Assembly (NCBI RefSeq): GCF_040678635.1
Contig: NZ_JBFATZ010000001.1
Location: forward strand, 310,001-374,000
Length of the DNA stretch: 64,000 bases
DNA from: Thermopolyspora sp040678635
GTDB taxonomy: Bacteria; Actinomycetota; Actinomycetes; Streptosporangiales; Streptosporangiaceae
Direction of reading: 5' to 3'
The position numbers and the translations under genes were made by a program. The stretch's first letter is position 1. Each line of letters begins with the position of its first letter. Of the stretch, positions 41,763 through 50,316 are shown in pieces. The notes beneath the pieces were generated by a model that was not told where the DNA came from, searched no databases, and saw only the letters and a program-made list of their open reading frames with translations.

Positions 41763-42692
41763 ATGCCCTACGATCCGAGCGACGCGCGCTCCAAGCTGCC
41801 GGGATCGAGCGCCACCGTCACCAAGCCCGGCCCGGTCGCGGACGCCGAGCACGTCAAGTTCTACGCGCTGCCCCCCTCCGTCACCGACGGCGAGAGCCGT
41901 ACCTGGTACGGCCGCAGCCAGCACCTGATCATCGGCTACACGGCGCTGGCCGGCGAGACCGGCTTCGCCCTGCCGGGCAAGGTCGGCGAGTACGCCGACG
42001 AGTGCGCGGTGCTGCTGCCGGACGACACCGTCACCGCGCGGATCACGCTGGGGGAGGAGACCACCGAGATCGCCGGGAAGACCCTCACCTTCGTGCCGCC
42101 GGAGGAGGGCACGGTCCGGCTCAGCGGCCACGGCCGCGTCGTCACGCTCTTCACCGTGCGCAGCGCGCCCCCGTCGGTCCGCGCGGCCAACGAGGCCTCC
42201 TACCGGGAGCCCCACCCGCACGTCGCGCCCCTGGTCGCCTGGCCGGACCCGGTCGGCGGCTTCCGCCTGCGCACCTACGACCTGACCGTGCCCGCCCTCG
42301 CCGAGCCGCCGTTCCGGCTCTTCCGCTCCTCGACCTTCATGGTCAACTACATCGACCCGCGTACCGGGCCGCGCGACACCACCCGCATGTCGCCGCACAC
42401 CCACGCCGACTTCGAGCAGTGCTCCCTCGTCCTGGAGGGCGAGTACATCCACCACCTGCGCTGGCCGTGGACGACCGACCTGAGCGAGTGGCGCGAGGAC
42501 CAGCACGAGCGGTGCGACAGCCCCTCCCTGACCGTGATCCCGCCCCCGGCGCTGCACACCAGCCAGGCGATCGCGCCGGGCACCAACCACCTGATCGACA
42601 TCTTCTCCCCGCCCAGGCTCGACTTCTCGAAGATGGACGGCTGGGTGCTGAACGCCGACGAGTACCCGATGCCGCCGGAGGCCGACCAGTGA
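41763..42692 (+). CDS. cupin-fold protein
   Basis: The 309-aa protein contains a metal-type cupin motif in the C-terminal half ('MSPHTHADFEQCSLVLEGEYIHHL', with a later His in 'PALHTSQ'), and a beta-rich N-terminal half that resembles a second cupin. It is likely a bicupin isomerase, dioxygenase or binding protein acting on a pathway intermediate. I do not recognise a characterised homologue. The stop overlaps the next gene by 4 nt, so the two act together. Confidence 0.72.
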   Translation: MPYDPSDARSKLPGSSATVTKPGPVADAEHVKFYALPPSVTDGESRTWYGRSQHLIIGYTALAGETGFALPGKVGEYADECAVLLPDDTVTARITLGEETTEIAGKTLTFVPPEEGTVRLSGHGRVVTLFTVRSAPPSVRAANEASYREPHPHVAPLVAWPDPVGGFRLRTYDLTVPALAEPPFRLFRSSTFMVNYIDPRTGPRDTTRMSPHTHADFEQCSLVLEGEYIHHLRWPWTTDLSEWREDQHERCDSPSLTVIPPPALHTSQAIAPGTNHLIDIFSPPRLDFSKMDGWVLNADEYPMPPEADQ

Positions 42693-43276
42693 GCGGGCGG
42701 GCCACGAGGCTCGAACGCTTCGAGGTGGCCGACCTCGACGCCGCCCAGCGGAAGATCTACGACCGGATCGTGGGCGGCCGGCGCGTCGGCAAGCCCCAGC
42801 CGTACCCGCTCGTGGACGAGCGCGGACGGCTGGAGGGCCCCACCAACGCCTGGCTGCTCAGCCCGCCGGTCGGCGAGGCGTTCGAGTTGCTCGGCGCGGC
42901 CATCAGGTTCGACTTGTCGATCAGTCACCGGATCCGCGAGATCGTGACCTTCCTGGTCGCCGCCCACCGCGACAGCCCGTACGAGAAGTACGCCCACCGG
43001 CTCACCGCCCCCCTGGCGGGGATGACCGCCGAGGAGATCGAGGAGCTGTGCGCGGGCCGCGACCCGGGCCTCACCGACGAGAGCGAACGCGTCGCGTTCG
43101 AGGTCGCCCGGACCCTGATCGAATCGGGCGACCTGGACGACGCGACCTATGAGCGGGCCGTCGCCCTGCTCGGGGCGCGGGGACTGTTCGAGATCACCGT
43201 GCTCATCGGCTACTACGAGATGACCGCCACGCAGCTCGCCGTCTTCGGCGTCCTGCCGCCCGACAACGCCGGCTGA
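42689..43276 (+). CDS. carboxymuconolactone decarboxylase family protein
   Basis: The 195-aa helical protein shows the CMD/AhpD-like fold pattern 'SHRIREIVTFLVAAHRDSPYEKYAHRLTA' and 'ALLGARGLFEITVLIGYYEMTATQLAVFGV'. The CxxC of AhpD peroxidases is absent, favouring a decarboxylase/hydrolase-like or lactone-related role. It is coupled to the cupin gene by a GTGA overlap. Its stop codon lies inside the first of five 10-bp tandem repeats. Confidence 0.87.
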   Translation: MSGRATRLERFEVADLDAAQRKIYDRIVGGRRVGKPQPYPLVDERGRLEGPTNAWLLSPPVGEAFELLGAAIRFDLSISHRIREIVTFLVAAHRDSPYEKYAHRLTAPLAGMTAEEIEELCAGRDPGLTDESERVAFEVARTLIESGDLDDATYERAVALLGARGLFEITVLIGYYEMTATQLAVFGVLPPDNAG

Positions 43277-43320
43277 ACCCGGCTGAACCCGGCTGAACCC
43301 GGCTGAACCCGGCTGAACGC
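43271..43320. repeat. five tandem 10-bp units starting at a stop codon
   Basis: GGCTGAACCC occurs four times and then as GGCTGAACGC. The first unit contains the TGA stop of the preceding gene; because the unit is 10 bp, the repeated TGA falls in all three frames. A second, looser GC-rich repeat ('GACGCCGACCGC'-like) continues to about 43375. Confidence 0.95.
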
Positions 43321-43395
43321 GGACGCCGACCGCATTCGCCGACCGCGGACGCCGACCGCAGACGCTGAACGCAGAAAACCGTACGAAGGAGTTTC

Positions 43396-44868
43396 ATGTC
43401 CGCATCCCCGCCGGAGACCCGAACGGTCGCCATCATCGGCGGCGGCTTCGGCGGCATCGCCGCCGCCGTCAAGCTGCGGAAGGCCGGGATCTCCAACTTC
43501 ACCGTCTTCGAACGGTCGCCGGGTCCGGGGGGCACCTGGTGGGACAACCGCTACCCCGGTTGCGAGGTGGACATCCCCTCCCACGCCTATTCCTTCTCCT
43601 TCGCCCCCCACGACTGGCCCCGCACCCACGCCACCCAGCCGGAGCTCCAGCAGTACGCCGAGTCCGTGCTCGACCGCTTCCACCTGCGCCCCCACTTCCG
43701 GTTCGGCGTCGGCGTGGAGTCGGTCACCTGGGACCACGAGGCCGGGTCCTACCTGGTGCGGACCGACGACGGCGTCGAACGCCGCTTCCGCTTCGTCATC
43801 AGCGCCGTCGGCCTGCTGAACGTCCCGAACTACCCGTCCTGGCCCGGCCTGGACGACTTCGAGGGACCGTGCTTCCACACCTCGCGCTGGGACGAGAAGG
43901 TGGATCTGACCGGCAAGCGCGTCGCGATCGTCGGCACCGGCTCCACCGCCGTGCAGGTCGTGCCCGCGATCGCGCCGCACGTCGAGCGGCTCCAGGTGTT
44001 CCAGCGCGAGCCCGGGTGGGTGGAGCCGAAGGGCGAACGCGACTTCACCCCCGCCGAGCGGGCGCGCTTCCGGCGCTACCCGCTGCTGCGCAGGCTCTAC
44101 CGGCTCAGGCTGTTCCTCGGCTCGGCCCGCCGCTTCAAGGCGTATGACCTGAAGGGACGCGAGCAGCAACGGATGCGCGAGCTGTGCCTGCGCTACATCG
44201 CCGACACCATCAAGGATCCGGCGACCCGTCAGGCGGTGACCCCGTCGTACCCGTGGGGATGCAAACGCCCGATCTATGCGAGCAACTACTATCCCGCCCT
44301 GAACCGCCCGAACGTCGAGCTGGTCCCGCACGCGGTCAAGGAGGTCACCCCCAAGGGCGTGGTCGACGTGCGCGGCGTCGAGCACGAGGCCGACGTCCTC
44401 ATCCTGAGCACCGGGTTCCAGCCGACCCGGTTCCTGTCCCAGTTCACCGTGATCGGGCGCAACGGGAAGAGCATCCAGGACTACTGGGGCGACCGGCCGC
44501 GCGCCCTGCTCGGCACCACCGTCCCCGGCTTCCCCAACTTCTTCATCCTGTACGGCCCGAACACCAACGGCGGTTTCTCCATCATCGCCCAGCTCGAACG
44601 CCAGGCGGAGATCGCGGTGCGGGCCATCCGCACGGTGCTGCGCAAGCGCGCCAAGCTGGTCGACACCCACCCCCGCGCGCTGGAGCGGCACGTGCGCTGG
44701 CTGGACCGCCAGCTCGCCGCGCACGCCTCGGCGATGGACTCGGGCTGCCACAACTACTACCACTCGCCGTCCGGGGCGAACGTCACCCAGTGGCCGCGTA
44801 CCCACTTCGTCTACTACCTGATGTGCCGTACGCTGCCGCGATTCGCGCTCGTCTACCGCAACCGATGA
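43396..44868 (+). CDS. flavin-containing monooxygenase, Baeyer-Villiger type
   Basis: The 490-aa protein has the FAD Rossmann motif 'GGGFGGIAAA' (about 15-24), 'GGTWWDNRYPGCEVDIPSHAYSFSF', the Baeyer-Villiger fingerprint F-x-G-x-x-x-H-x-x-x-W-D ('FEGPCFHTSRWD', 155-166) and the NADPH motif 'GTGSTAVQVVP'. It would insert an oxygen atom next to a carbonyl, giving an ester or lactone. The lactonase-like hydrolase in the other arm could open such a product. The ATG follows AAGGAG. Confidence 0.92.
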   Translation: MSASPPETRTVAIIGGGFGGIAAAVKLRKAGISNFTVFERSPGPGGTWWDNRYPGCEVDIPSHAYSFSFAPHDWPRTHATQPELQQYAESVLDRFHLRPHFRFGVGVESVTWDHEAGSYLVRTDDGVERRFRFVISAVGLLNVPNYPSWPGLDDFEGPCFHTSRWDEKVDLTGKRVAIVGTGSTAVQVVPAIAPHVERLQVFQREPGWVEPKGERDFTPAERARFRRYPLLRRLYRLRLFLGSARRFKAYDLKGREQQRMRELCLRYIADTIKDPATRQAVTPSYPWGCKRPIYASNYYPALNRPNVELVPHAVKEVTPKGVVDVRGVEHEADVLILSTGFQPTRFLSQFTVIGRNGKSIQDYWGDRPRALLGTTVPGFPNFFILYGPNTNGGFSIIAQLERQAEIAVRAIRTVLRKRAKLVDTHPRALERHVRWLDRQLAAHASAMDSGCHNYYHSPSGANVTQWPRTHFVYYLMCRTLPRFALVYRNR

Positions 44869-44894
44869 CCCCCATGCCGTCCGAGGAGAATGCC

Positions 44895-45749
44895 GTGAGC
44901 AGGAGATTCGAGAACGCGGTCGCCGTGGTGACCGGCGCGGGATCGGGCATCGGCGCGGCCACCGCCACCCGGCTGTCGCACGAGGGCGCGTCGGTCGTCC
45001 TGGTCGACGTCGCCGAGGACGCCGCGCGGGCCGTCGCCGAGAAGCTGCCCGGCCCCGCGCTCGCGGTCCGCGCCGACGTGTCCAGCGAGGAGGACACCGA
45101 GGCCTACCTCGCCGCGGCCGTGGAGCGGTTCGGCCGCATCGACCTGCACCATTTGAACGCGGGCATCGTCGGCACCTTCGACCGCCTACCCGACATCACC
45201 CTTGCGGACTTCGATCGCGTCGTCGCCGTCAACCTGCGCGGCACGTTCCTCGGCGTCCGGGGTGCTTTCCGGCAGTACGCCCGGCAGGGGAGCGGCGGCG
45301 CCATCGTGATCACCGCGTCCATCGCCTCCCTGCGCGGCAGCCACGATCTGCTGCCGTACGAGTCGTCCAAACACGGCGTGCTCGGCGTCATGCGCGGCGC
45401 GGCCATGTACGGCGGGCCGCAGGGCGTGCGGGTGAACGCGGTCGCGCCGGGCCTGGTGCCGACCGGGCTGTTCAGCGGATCGGGCGGCGTCGCGGGCGCG
45501 GGGGGCGACATCCTGCGGCGCGGGACCACCGTGCCGCAGCGGCGCACCGGGACCCCCGACGAGGTCGCCGCGGCCGTCGCCTTCCTGCTCAGCGACGACG
45601 CCTCGTACGTGAACGGGGAGGTGCTGTCGGTGGACGGCGGCTCCGCCTGGGTGAACACCGTACGGCCCGGGGGTGGCGCGGGCGCGTGGGATCCGACGCC
45701 CGTTGACGAGGCCGCCCAGGTGATTCCGAACAGCGGCGCTTCGTCCTGA
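44895..45749 (+). CDS. SDR-family NAD(P)-dependent oxidoreductase (copy 2)
   Basis: GTG 44895 is preceded by GAGGAG at 6 nt spacing; ATG 44865, in an ATGA overlap with the monooxygenase stop, is in frame and possible. The 284-aa product has 'TGAGSGIG', 'HHLNAG', catalytic Ser in 'TASIASLRG' and 'YESSK'. Sequence is strikingly similar along its length to the dehydrogenase at 33075, so the two flank the locus as paralogues, perhaps acting on different alcohol intermediates. It ends the plus-strand operon. Confidence 0.93.
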   Translation: MSRRFENAVAVVTGAGSGIGAATATRLSHEGASVVLVDVAEDAARAVAEKLPGPALAVRADVSSEEDTEAYLAAAVERFGRIDLHHLNAGIVGTFDRLPDITLADFDRVVAVNLRGTFLGVRGAFRQYARQGSGGAIVITASIASLRGSHDLLPYESSKHGVLGVMRGAAMYGGPQGVRVNAVAPGLVPTGLFSGSGGVAGAGGDILRRGTTVPQRRTGTPDEVAAAVAFLLSDDASYVNGEVLSVDGGSAWVNTVRPGGGAGAWDPTPVDEAAQVIPNSGASS

Positions 45750-45783
45750 GAGTCCGATAGGGCCGGGACGTAAGCGTCGCCGG

Positions 45784-46983
45784 TCACTCTTCGCCGGGCG
45801 CGGCCACGGGGGAGTCCGGTGCGGGTTCGGACGAGGAGACCGCCGGGCGGCCGTTCTGCGCGCCGAGAGGCGTGGCGGAGAGTCCCGTGGTGGGGCCGGC
45901 CACCTGGTGGCCGTTGTGCGGGGCGGGGTCGGGCCCGGACGCGGATTCGATGTGGGGCTCGACGTGGGGCTCGATGTGGGGTTCGGCCGTGGGCTCGACG
46001 GCGGGCTTCGCCAGGGGCTCGGTCGCGGGCCGCGGCGGGGGGACGGCGGACGAGGGGACGGGGTCCAGCAGGTAGCTCGCGGCCTGGCGGGCGTCCTCGA
46101 TGCTCTCCTGGAGCTGGCGTTCGACCTCGTCGATCTCGATGCCGAGTTCCCGGGTCCCCGGGCGGGCCAGGTGGTCATCGACGAGCTCGGCGCGGAGCTT
46201 CTCGAAGCGGGGGGTGTGCTCGCGCAGCCGCTCCACGTTGCGGTAGACCTCAAGATGCCGGTCGGCGCGGCGTACCTTCTCGGCGTAGTCCTCCAGCGCC
46301 TCGACGCGGGCGGTGAGGGAGGCGTAGGAGGTGCGCAGCGTCTCGTCGTAGGGGCGGTAGGCCTCGGCGAACTCCTCCGGGATGTCCTTGCCGACGATCG
46401 CGGTGTAGTCGGCGGCGACCTCGGTCAGCTCGGCGAGGCGGCGGGCGATCTGCCAGGTCTCGTCGCGCAGCCGGATGGAGTTGAGCGTGCCGTCCATCAT
46501 GCCCCTGCGGTTGATCTGCGACATCAGGACGGCGTCGGCGGCGTCCTGGGCGCGTCGTAACAGCGGAGCGGTCCAGGCGTCGAGATCCTCGGGGAGCACG
46601 AAGCTGTTCGGGTGCTCGTAGGCGTAGCGCAGGCAGCGGTTCACCTTCACCTGGGACAGGCTCGGCAGCAGCTCGGCCGCCGAGCCGAGGGCGAAGAAGC
46701 CGCCCGCGAAGATCAGCCCGATGGTGAGCGCGCGGGCGATGTCGTCCAGGTTGACGCCGTCGCCTCCGTCGACGGCCACCACCGGCAGGATGAGCAGGCT
46801 GGTGACGATCATGAGCAGCCCCGCAGTACGGGCGAGCAGGGGCATGCGCATCGGCCAGAAGGGGCGCGGCTTCCATCCCGAGCGGACCATGCGCAGCAGA
46901 TGCGGGTGGGTGCGCATGAGCTGGGCCATCGGTTCGGGCAGCGCCGGATCGAGCGCCAGCCGGGGGAGTTGGTTAGCGTGCAC
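45784..46983 (-). CDS. membrane protein with two TM segments, helical domain and Pro/Glu-rich tail
   Basis: GTG 46983 has GGGAGG upstream; a longer frame from GTG 47010 lacks one. The 399-aa product has two hydrophobic segments (about 50-75 and 80-105), a long helical cytoplasmic region (about 115-310, 'LTARVEALEDYAEKVRRADRHLEVYRNVERL') and a low-complexity tail with 'EPHIEPHVEPHIE' repeats. No family is recognised. It is divergent from the phosphatase gene. Confidence 0.75.
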   Translation of the reverse strand: MHANQLPRLALDPALPEPMAQLMRTHPHLLRMVRSGWKPRPFWPMRMPLLARTAGLLMIVTSLLILPVVAVDGGDGVNLDDIARALTIGLIFAGGFFALGSAAELLPSLSQVKVNRCLRYAYEHPNSFVLPEDLDAWTAPLLRRAQDAADAVLMSQINRRGMMDGTLNSIRLRDETWQIARRLAELTEVAADYTAIVGKDIPEEFAEAYRPYDETLRTSYASLTARVEALEDYAEKVRRADRHLEVYRNVERLREHTPRFEKLRAELVDDHLARPGTRELGIEIDEVERQLQESIEDARQAASYLLDPVPSSAVPPPRPATEPLAKPAVEPTAEPHIEPHVEPHIESASGPDPAPHNGHQVAGPTTGLSATPLGAQNGRPAVSSSEPAPDSPVAAPGEE

Positions 46984-47005
46984 CTGACCTCCCAGTCCCA
47001 CGCCG

Positions 47006-47035
47006 TTCACTTGTCGCCATACACCGACCTATAGG
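47006..47035 (+). promoter_or_regulatory. promoter of the phosphatase gene, possibly leaderless
   Basis: TTCACT and TATAGG are 18 bp apart. The -10 element ends only 9 bp before the GTG start and there is no Shine-Dalgarno sequence, so transcription probably begins at or just before the start codon. Confidence 0.45.
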
Positions 47036-47044
47036 CTCATATAA

Positions 47045-47857
47045 GTGAGCAACGAACTACAGCGGTGGATAGTTCTTCAAGGTGCGGTCAACGTACGTGA
47101 TCTGGGTGGACTTCCCACGGTTGACGGCCAATTAACGCGATTCGGGCGAATACTCCGGGCGGACAACCTGCAGGGGCTGACCGGCGACGACGTCAAGCGC
47201 CTCGTCGGCGAGTTGAAGCTTCGCAATGTGGTCGATCTCCGTTCCTACCCGGAGGTGGAGCTGGAGGGGCCGGGCCCGCTCGCCAGGGTCGGCGAGGTCA
47301 CCCTGCACCACCACACCCTGTTCGCCGAGGGCGGCAGGTTCACCGATGTCGAGGCCGACACCGGCCCGGCCATCGACGGGGAGCGCGTGTTGCCCTGGCG
47401 CGGTGAGCGCAGCGAGGAGGACCTCGCCGAGCTGCGGGTCACCGGCTACTACTACGCCTACCTGCGCGACCGGCCCGACTCGGTGATCGCCGCCCTGCGG
47501 GTCCTCGCCCGCCCCGACGGCGCGGCGATCGTGCACTGCGCCGCGGGCAAGGACCGTACGGGGGTGCTGTCGGCGCTCGCCCTGGAGGTGGCCGGCGTCA
47601 CCCGCGAGGCGATCATCGCCGACTACGTCGCCACCGGCGAGCGCCTGGAACAGATCCTGGCCCGCCTGCGCGCCAGCGACACCTATCGGGCGGACCTGGA
47701 CTCCCGTCCCGCCGACACCCACATGCCGCGACCCGAGTACATGGCCCGGTTCCTCGAATCCCTCGACACCCGATTCGGCGGGGCCACGGGCTGGCTCACC
47801 GCCCACGGCTGGACCGAGGAGGACCACCGCGCCCTCCGCTCCCGCCTGCTCGACTGA
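47045..47857 (+). CDS. tyrosine/dual-specificity-type protein phosphatase
   Basis: The 270-aa protein carries the C(x)5R loop 'HCAAGKDRTG' (Cys165, Arg171), an upstream general-acid region and the N-terminal family signature 'GAVNVRDLGGLPTVDG...FGRILRADNL' seen in bacterial PTPs related to MptpB/LipA-type phosphatases. It removes phosphate from proteins or phosphoinositides. No signal peptide is present. Translation is probably leaderless (see the promoter entry). Its stop is followed directly by tandem 13-bp repeats. Confidence 0.93.
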   Translation: MSNELQRWIVLQGAVNVRDLGGLPTVDGQLTRFGRILRADNLQGLTGDDVKRLVGELKLRNVVDLRSYPEVELEGPGPLARVGEVTLHHHTLFAEGGRFTDVEADTGPAIDGERVLPWRGERSEEDLAELRVTGYYYAYLRDRPDSVIAALRVLARPDGAAIVHCAAGKDRTGVLSALALEVAGVTREAIIADYVATGERLEQILARLRASDTYRADLDSRPADTHMPRPEYMARFLESLDTRFGGATGWLTAHGWTEEDHRALRSRLLD

Positions 47858-47909
47858 CCCGGTCGCCTAACCCGGTCGCCTAACCCGGTCGACTATCCCG
47901 GTCGCCGTC
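47858..47909. repeat. 13-bp tandem repeats following the phosphatase stop codon
   Basis: CCCGGTCGCCTAA occurs twice exactly, then as CCCGGTCGACTAT and a final partial CCCGGTCGCCGTC. The first copy begins right after TGA and each intact copy contains TAA. The remaining bases to 48038 hold no gene. Confidence 0.9.
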
Positions 47910-48038
47910 CGCCTCGCCGTGCGATGGACGGCCATACCCGAGTGCTGCGGCACGCGCGCCTGCCCGGCCGGGGTGCGACCGGAGGGGCAGGCCGGGTACG
48001 TGATGCCGGGTACGAGATGCGGCGGGTGGCCGGTCGGG

Positions 48039-48956
48039 TCAGGTGTCGCGTTCGTCGCGCTCGGCCAGGAAGCGCTCGAACTGGGCGGCGAGCTCGTCGC
48101 CGGTGGGCATCGGGATGTTCTCGGCCATGAGGTTCTCGCGCTGGGCGCCCGTGGTGAAGGCGTCGTACTGCTGTTCGAGTCCCTTGATCGCGGTGGAGAG
48201 CTCCTCGGAGGCCTCGATCTGCTCCTGGATCTCGGCGGTGGTGGTGTCGGCGGCGGCGCGCAGCTCGTCCATGGGGAAGATCAGGCCGGTGCTGAGGCTG
48301 ATGGCGTCCAGCGCGGTGACGGCGGCCTGCGGGTACTCGGCCTGGGCGAGGTAGTGGGGGACATGGACGGAGTAGCCGACGGCGTCGTAGCCCGCCAAGC
48401 CGAGGCGGTACTCGATGAGGGAGGCGATGCTTGCGGGGACCTGGACGCGGCCGAACGGGCTGACGCCGGGACCCGCCACGTCCTTCAGCAGCTCGGGCTT
48501 GCTGCCGTGCGGGGTGAGGCCGAGCGGGCGGGTGTGCGGGACGGCCATCGGGATGCCGTGCGCCGTCACCAGGCGGGCGACGCCCAGGCGGTCGGCGACG
48601 GAGCGCACCGCCTTGGCGAACAGCTCCCACTCCCGGTCCGGCTCCGGGCCGGTCAGCACCAGGAACGGCGTGCCCTCCAGGTCGTGGACGAGGTGCAGGA
48701 CGATCCTGGGTTCGTCGCAGTCCACCCATCGGTCGGTATCGAAGATCATGATCGGCCGCCGGGAACGATAGTCGAGCAGGCGGTCGTGGTCGAATGTCAC
48801 GATGACCCGGTGCTCCAGCTTGTTGAGCAGGTGGGCCATGGCGAGGCGACCCGTTGCGCCGGCGTCTACAAAACCCTCGAAGTGGTAGAGCAGCACCGGA
48901 TCGCTCAGCTCGGGAACATCCCCATCGAGCCGGTAAAGATCCGTCGGGTCGAACAC
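48039..48956 (-). CDS. PAC2-family (proteasome assembly chaperone-like) protein
   Basis: The 305-aa protein has the PAC2 pattern 'DPVLLYHFEGFVDAGATGRLAMAHLL', 'DRLLDYRSRRPIM', 'FLVLTGPEPDREWELF' and 'VPHYLAQAEYPQAA'. PAC2 proteins are widespread in actinobacteria that have a 20S proteasome; their exact role there is not settled. The C-terminal helix pair ('IEASEELSTAIKGLEQQYDAFTTG') may mediate oligomerisation. It starts at GTG with AAGGA upstream. Confidence 0.92.
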   Translation of the reverse strand: MFDPTDLYRLDGDVPELSDPVLLYHFEGFVDAGATGRLAMAHLLNKLEHRVIVTFDHDRLLDYRSRRPIMIFDTDRWVDCDEPRIVLHLVHDLEGTPFLVLTGPEPDREWELFAKAVRSVADRLGVARLVTAHGIPMAVPHTRPLGLTPHGSKPELLKDVAGPGVSPFGRVQVPASIASLIEYRLGLAGYDAVGYSVHVPHYLAQAEYPQAAVTALDAISLSTGLIFPMDELRAAADTTTAEIQEQIEASEELSTAIKGLEQQYDAFTTGAQRENLMAENIPMPTGDELAAQFERFLAERDERDT

Positions 48957-49126
48957 CTTGGTTCCTTCCTACCTTCTTCAGGCAAACTGCTTTGTCGTGC
49001 AGCTTAGAGTGGTCAGGCTTGAGCGGTTGAGCTTGGGGGGTCCGCCTGTCTCTCCCGGGTGAACCTGTGGCGGCCCTGAGGAATTCCTTAACCCTATCGG
49101 TGTCCGGCCGGTGGCAGCATGGAAGA

Positions 49127-49294
49127 GTGCAGTCGGATCCGGAGTTCGGGCGGTTGACGGTCACGGTGACCAACCCGGTGACCAACCCGGTGACCAACCC
49201 GGTGGCCAGCCCGATGATCAGCCCGGTGACCGACCCGGCATGCCACCCCACGGGTGGTGTTTTGGCCATGAAGCCGGTCAACGGTCATTATTAG
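49127..49294 (+). CDS. small ORF with TNPV repeats directly upstream of the terpene synthase
   Basis: A GTG frame of 55 codons contains three exact 12-bp repeats (GGTGACCAACCC, 49165-49200) encoding Thr-Asn-Pro-Val, plus degenerate copies, and ends three bases before the synthase ATG. This spacing suggests translational coupling, or a leader peptide. The ribosome binding site is weak (GGAAGAG overlapping the start). It may instead be repeat-expanded non-coding DNA. The interval 48957-49126 holds nothing recognisable. Confidence 0.35.
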   Translation: MQSDPEFGRLTVTVTNPVTNPVTNPVASPMISPVTDPACHPTGGVLAMKPVNGHY

Positions 49295-49297
49295 CTG

Positions 49298-50269
49298 ATG
49301 GCAGTCACGTCTGGGTACGAATCCTTTTCGACGCCTGTCCCCGCCCTGCCCTGTCCCTTCCCCAGCGAGCTGAATCCGCACGTCGAGGAGGCCGAACGCG
49401 ACAGCTTCGCCTGGCTCTGCGCGTCCGGCATGCTTCCCGACGCCGCGACGGTGGAGCGGTACCGGCGTGCACGGTACGGGCGGCTCGCGGCCCGCGCCTA
49501 TCCGCGGGCGGATCCGGACATGCTCCGCCTCGTCATGGACTGGTGCACCTGGCTGTTCGCCTTCGACGACTGCTTCTGCGAGTCCGAGCGCCTCAGCCGC
49601 AGCCCCGGCCTCATCGTGCGCGCGCTGCCCGATCTGCTGCGCGTGCTCGACGACCCGCGACCTCCGGAACAGGTCCGCACCCCCTTCGCCCGCATGCTGC
49701 TCGAACTCAAGGGCCGCATCGCCGCGAGCGCCCGCCCCGAGCAGGTCGATCGCTGGTGCACCGCCACCCGGGACTACGTCTTCGCCCAGGTGTGGGAGGC
49801 GGCCAACCGCGAGGCCGACGTCATCCCCACTCCCGAGGACTACATCTTCATGCGCCGCCGTACGGGGGCGATGGGGCCGGTGCTCTCGCTGATCGACGTC
49901 GCCGGACGCTTCCACCTCACCCCCGAGCAGTGGCTGCATCCGCAGGTGCGCGAACTCACCCAGCTCTGCAGCGACCTGGTGGTGTGGGACAACGACATCT
50001 TCTCCTACGCCAAGGAGCGGCGGCACGATCACGCCCGGCACAACCTGATCACCGTTCTGATGACGCATCGGGACCGCTCCGTACGCGAGGCGGTTGACGA
50101 GGTCGCGCTCATGCACAACCGCGCCATCGCCCGCATGGTCGAGCTCGACGCCGCCGTACGCGCCTGGGCCCCGCCCGGCGTGCTCACCTACGTGCGCGGC
50201 CTTGAGCACTGGGTGAGCGGCCACATCACCTACTCCCTCACCAGCTCCCGCTACACGTCGCTCCCCTAA
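49298..50269 (+). CDS. class I terpene synthase
   Basis: The 323-aa protein has the metal-binding motifs of bacterial terpene cyclases: 'FDDCFCE' (DDxxxE, from Asp90) and 'NDIFSYAKE' (NDxxSxxxE: Asn232, Ser236, Glu240), plus 'YIFMRRRTGA' with the pyrophosphate-sensing Arg and the C-terminal 'SSRY' (RY). It would ionise and cyclise a prenyl diphosphate, probably farnesyl diphosphate. No tailoring enzyme or prenyl transferase is adjacent. No Shine-Dalgarno sequence precedes the ATG, so it may rely on coupling to the upstream small ORF. Confidence 0.93.
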   Translation: MAVTSGYESFSTPVPALPCPFPSELNPHVEEAERDSFAWLCASGMLPDAATVERYRRARYGRLAARAYPRADPDMLRLVMDWCTWLFAFDDCFCESERLSRSPGLIVRALPDLLRVLDDPRPPEQVRTPFARMLLELKGRIAASARPEQVDRWCTATRDYVFAQVWEAANREADVIPTPEDYIFMRRRTGAMGPVLSLIDVAGRFHLTPEQWLHPQVRELTQLCSDLVVWDNDIFSYAKERRHDHARHNLITVLMTHRDRSVREAVDEVALMHNRAIARMVELDAAVRAWAPPGVLTYVRGLEHWVSGHITYSLTSSRYTSLP

Positions 50270-50316
50270 AGGCTCCCGTGACGGATCCAGTGACGCGGAC
50301 AGGGTGGGGGCCGCGT

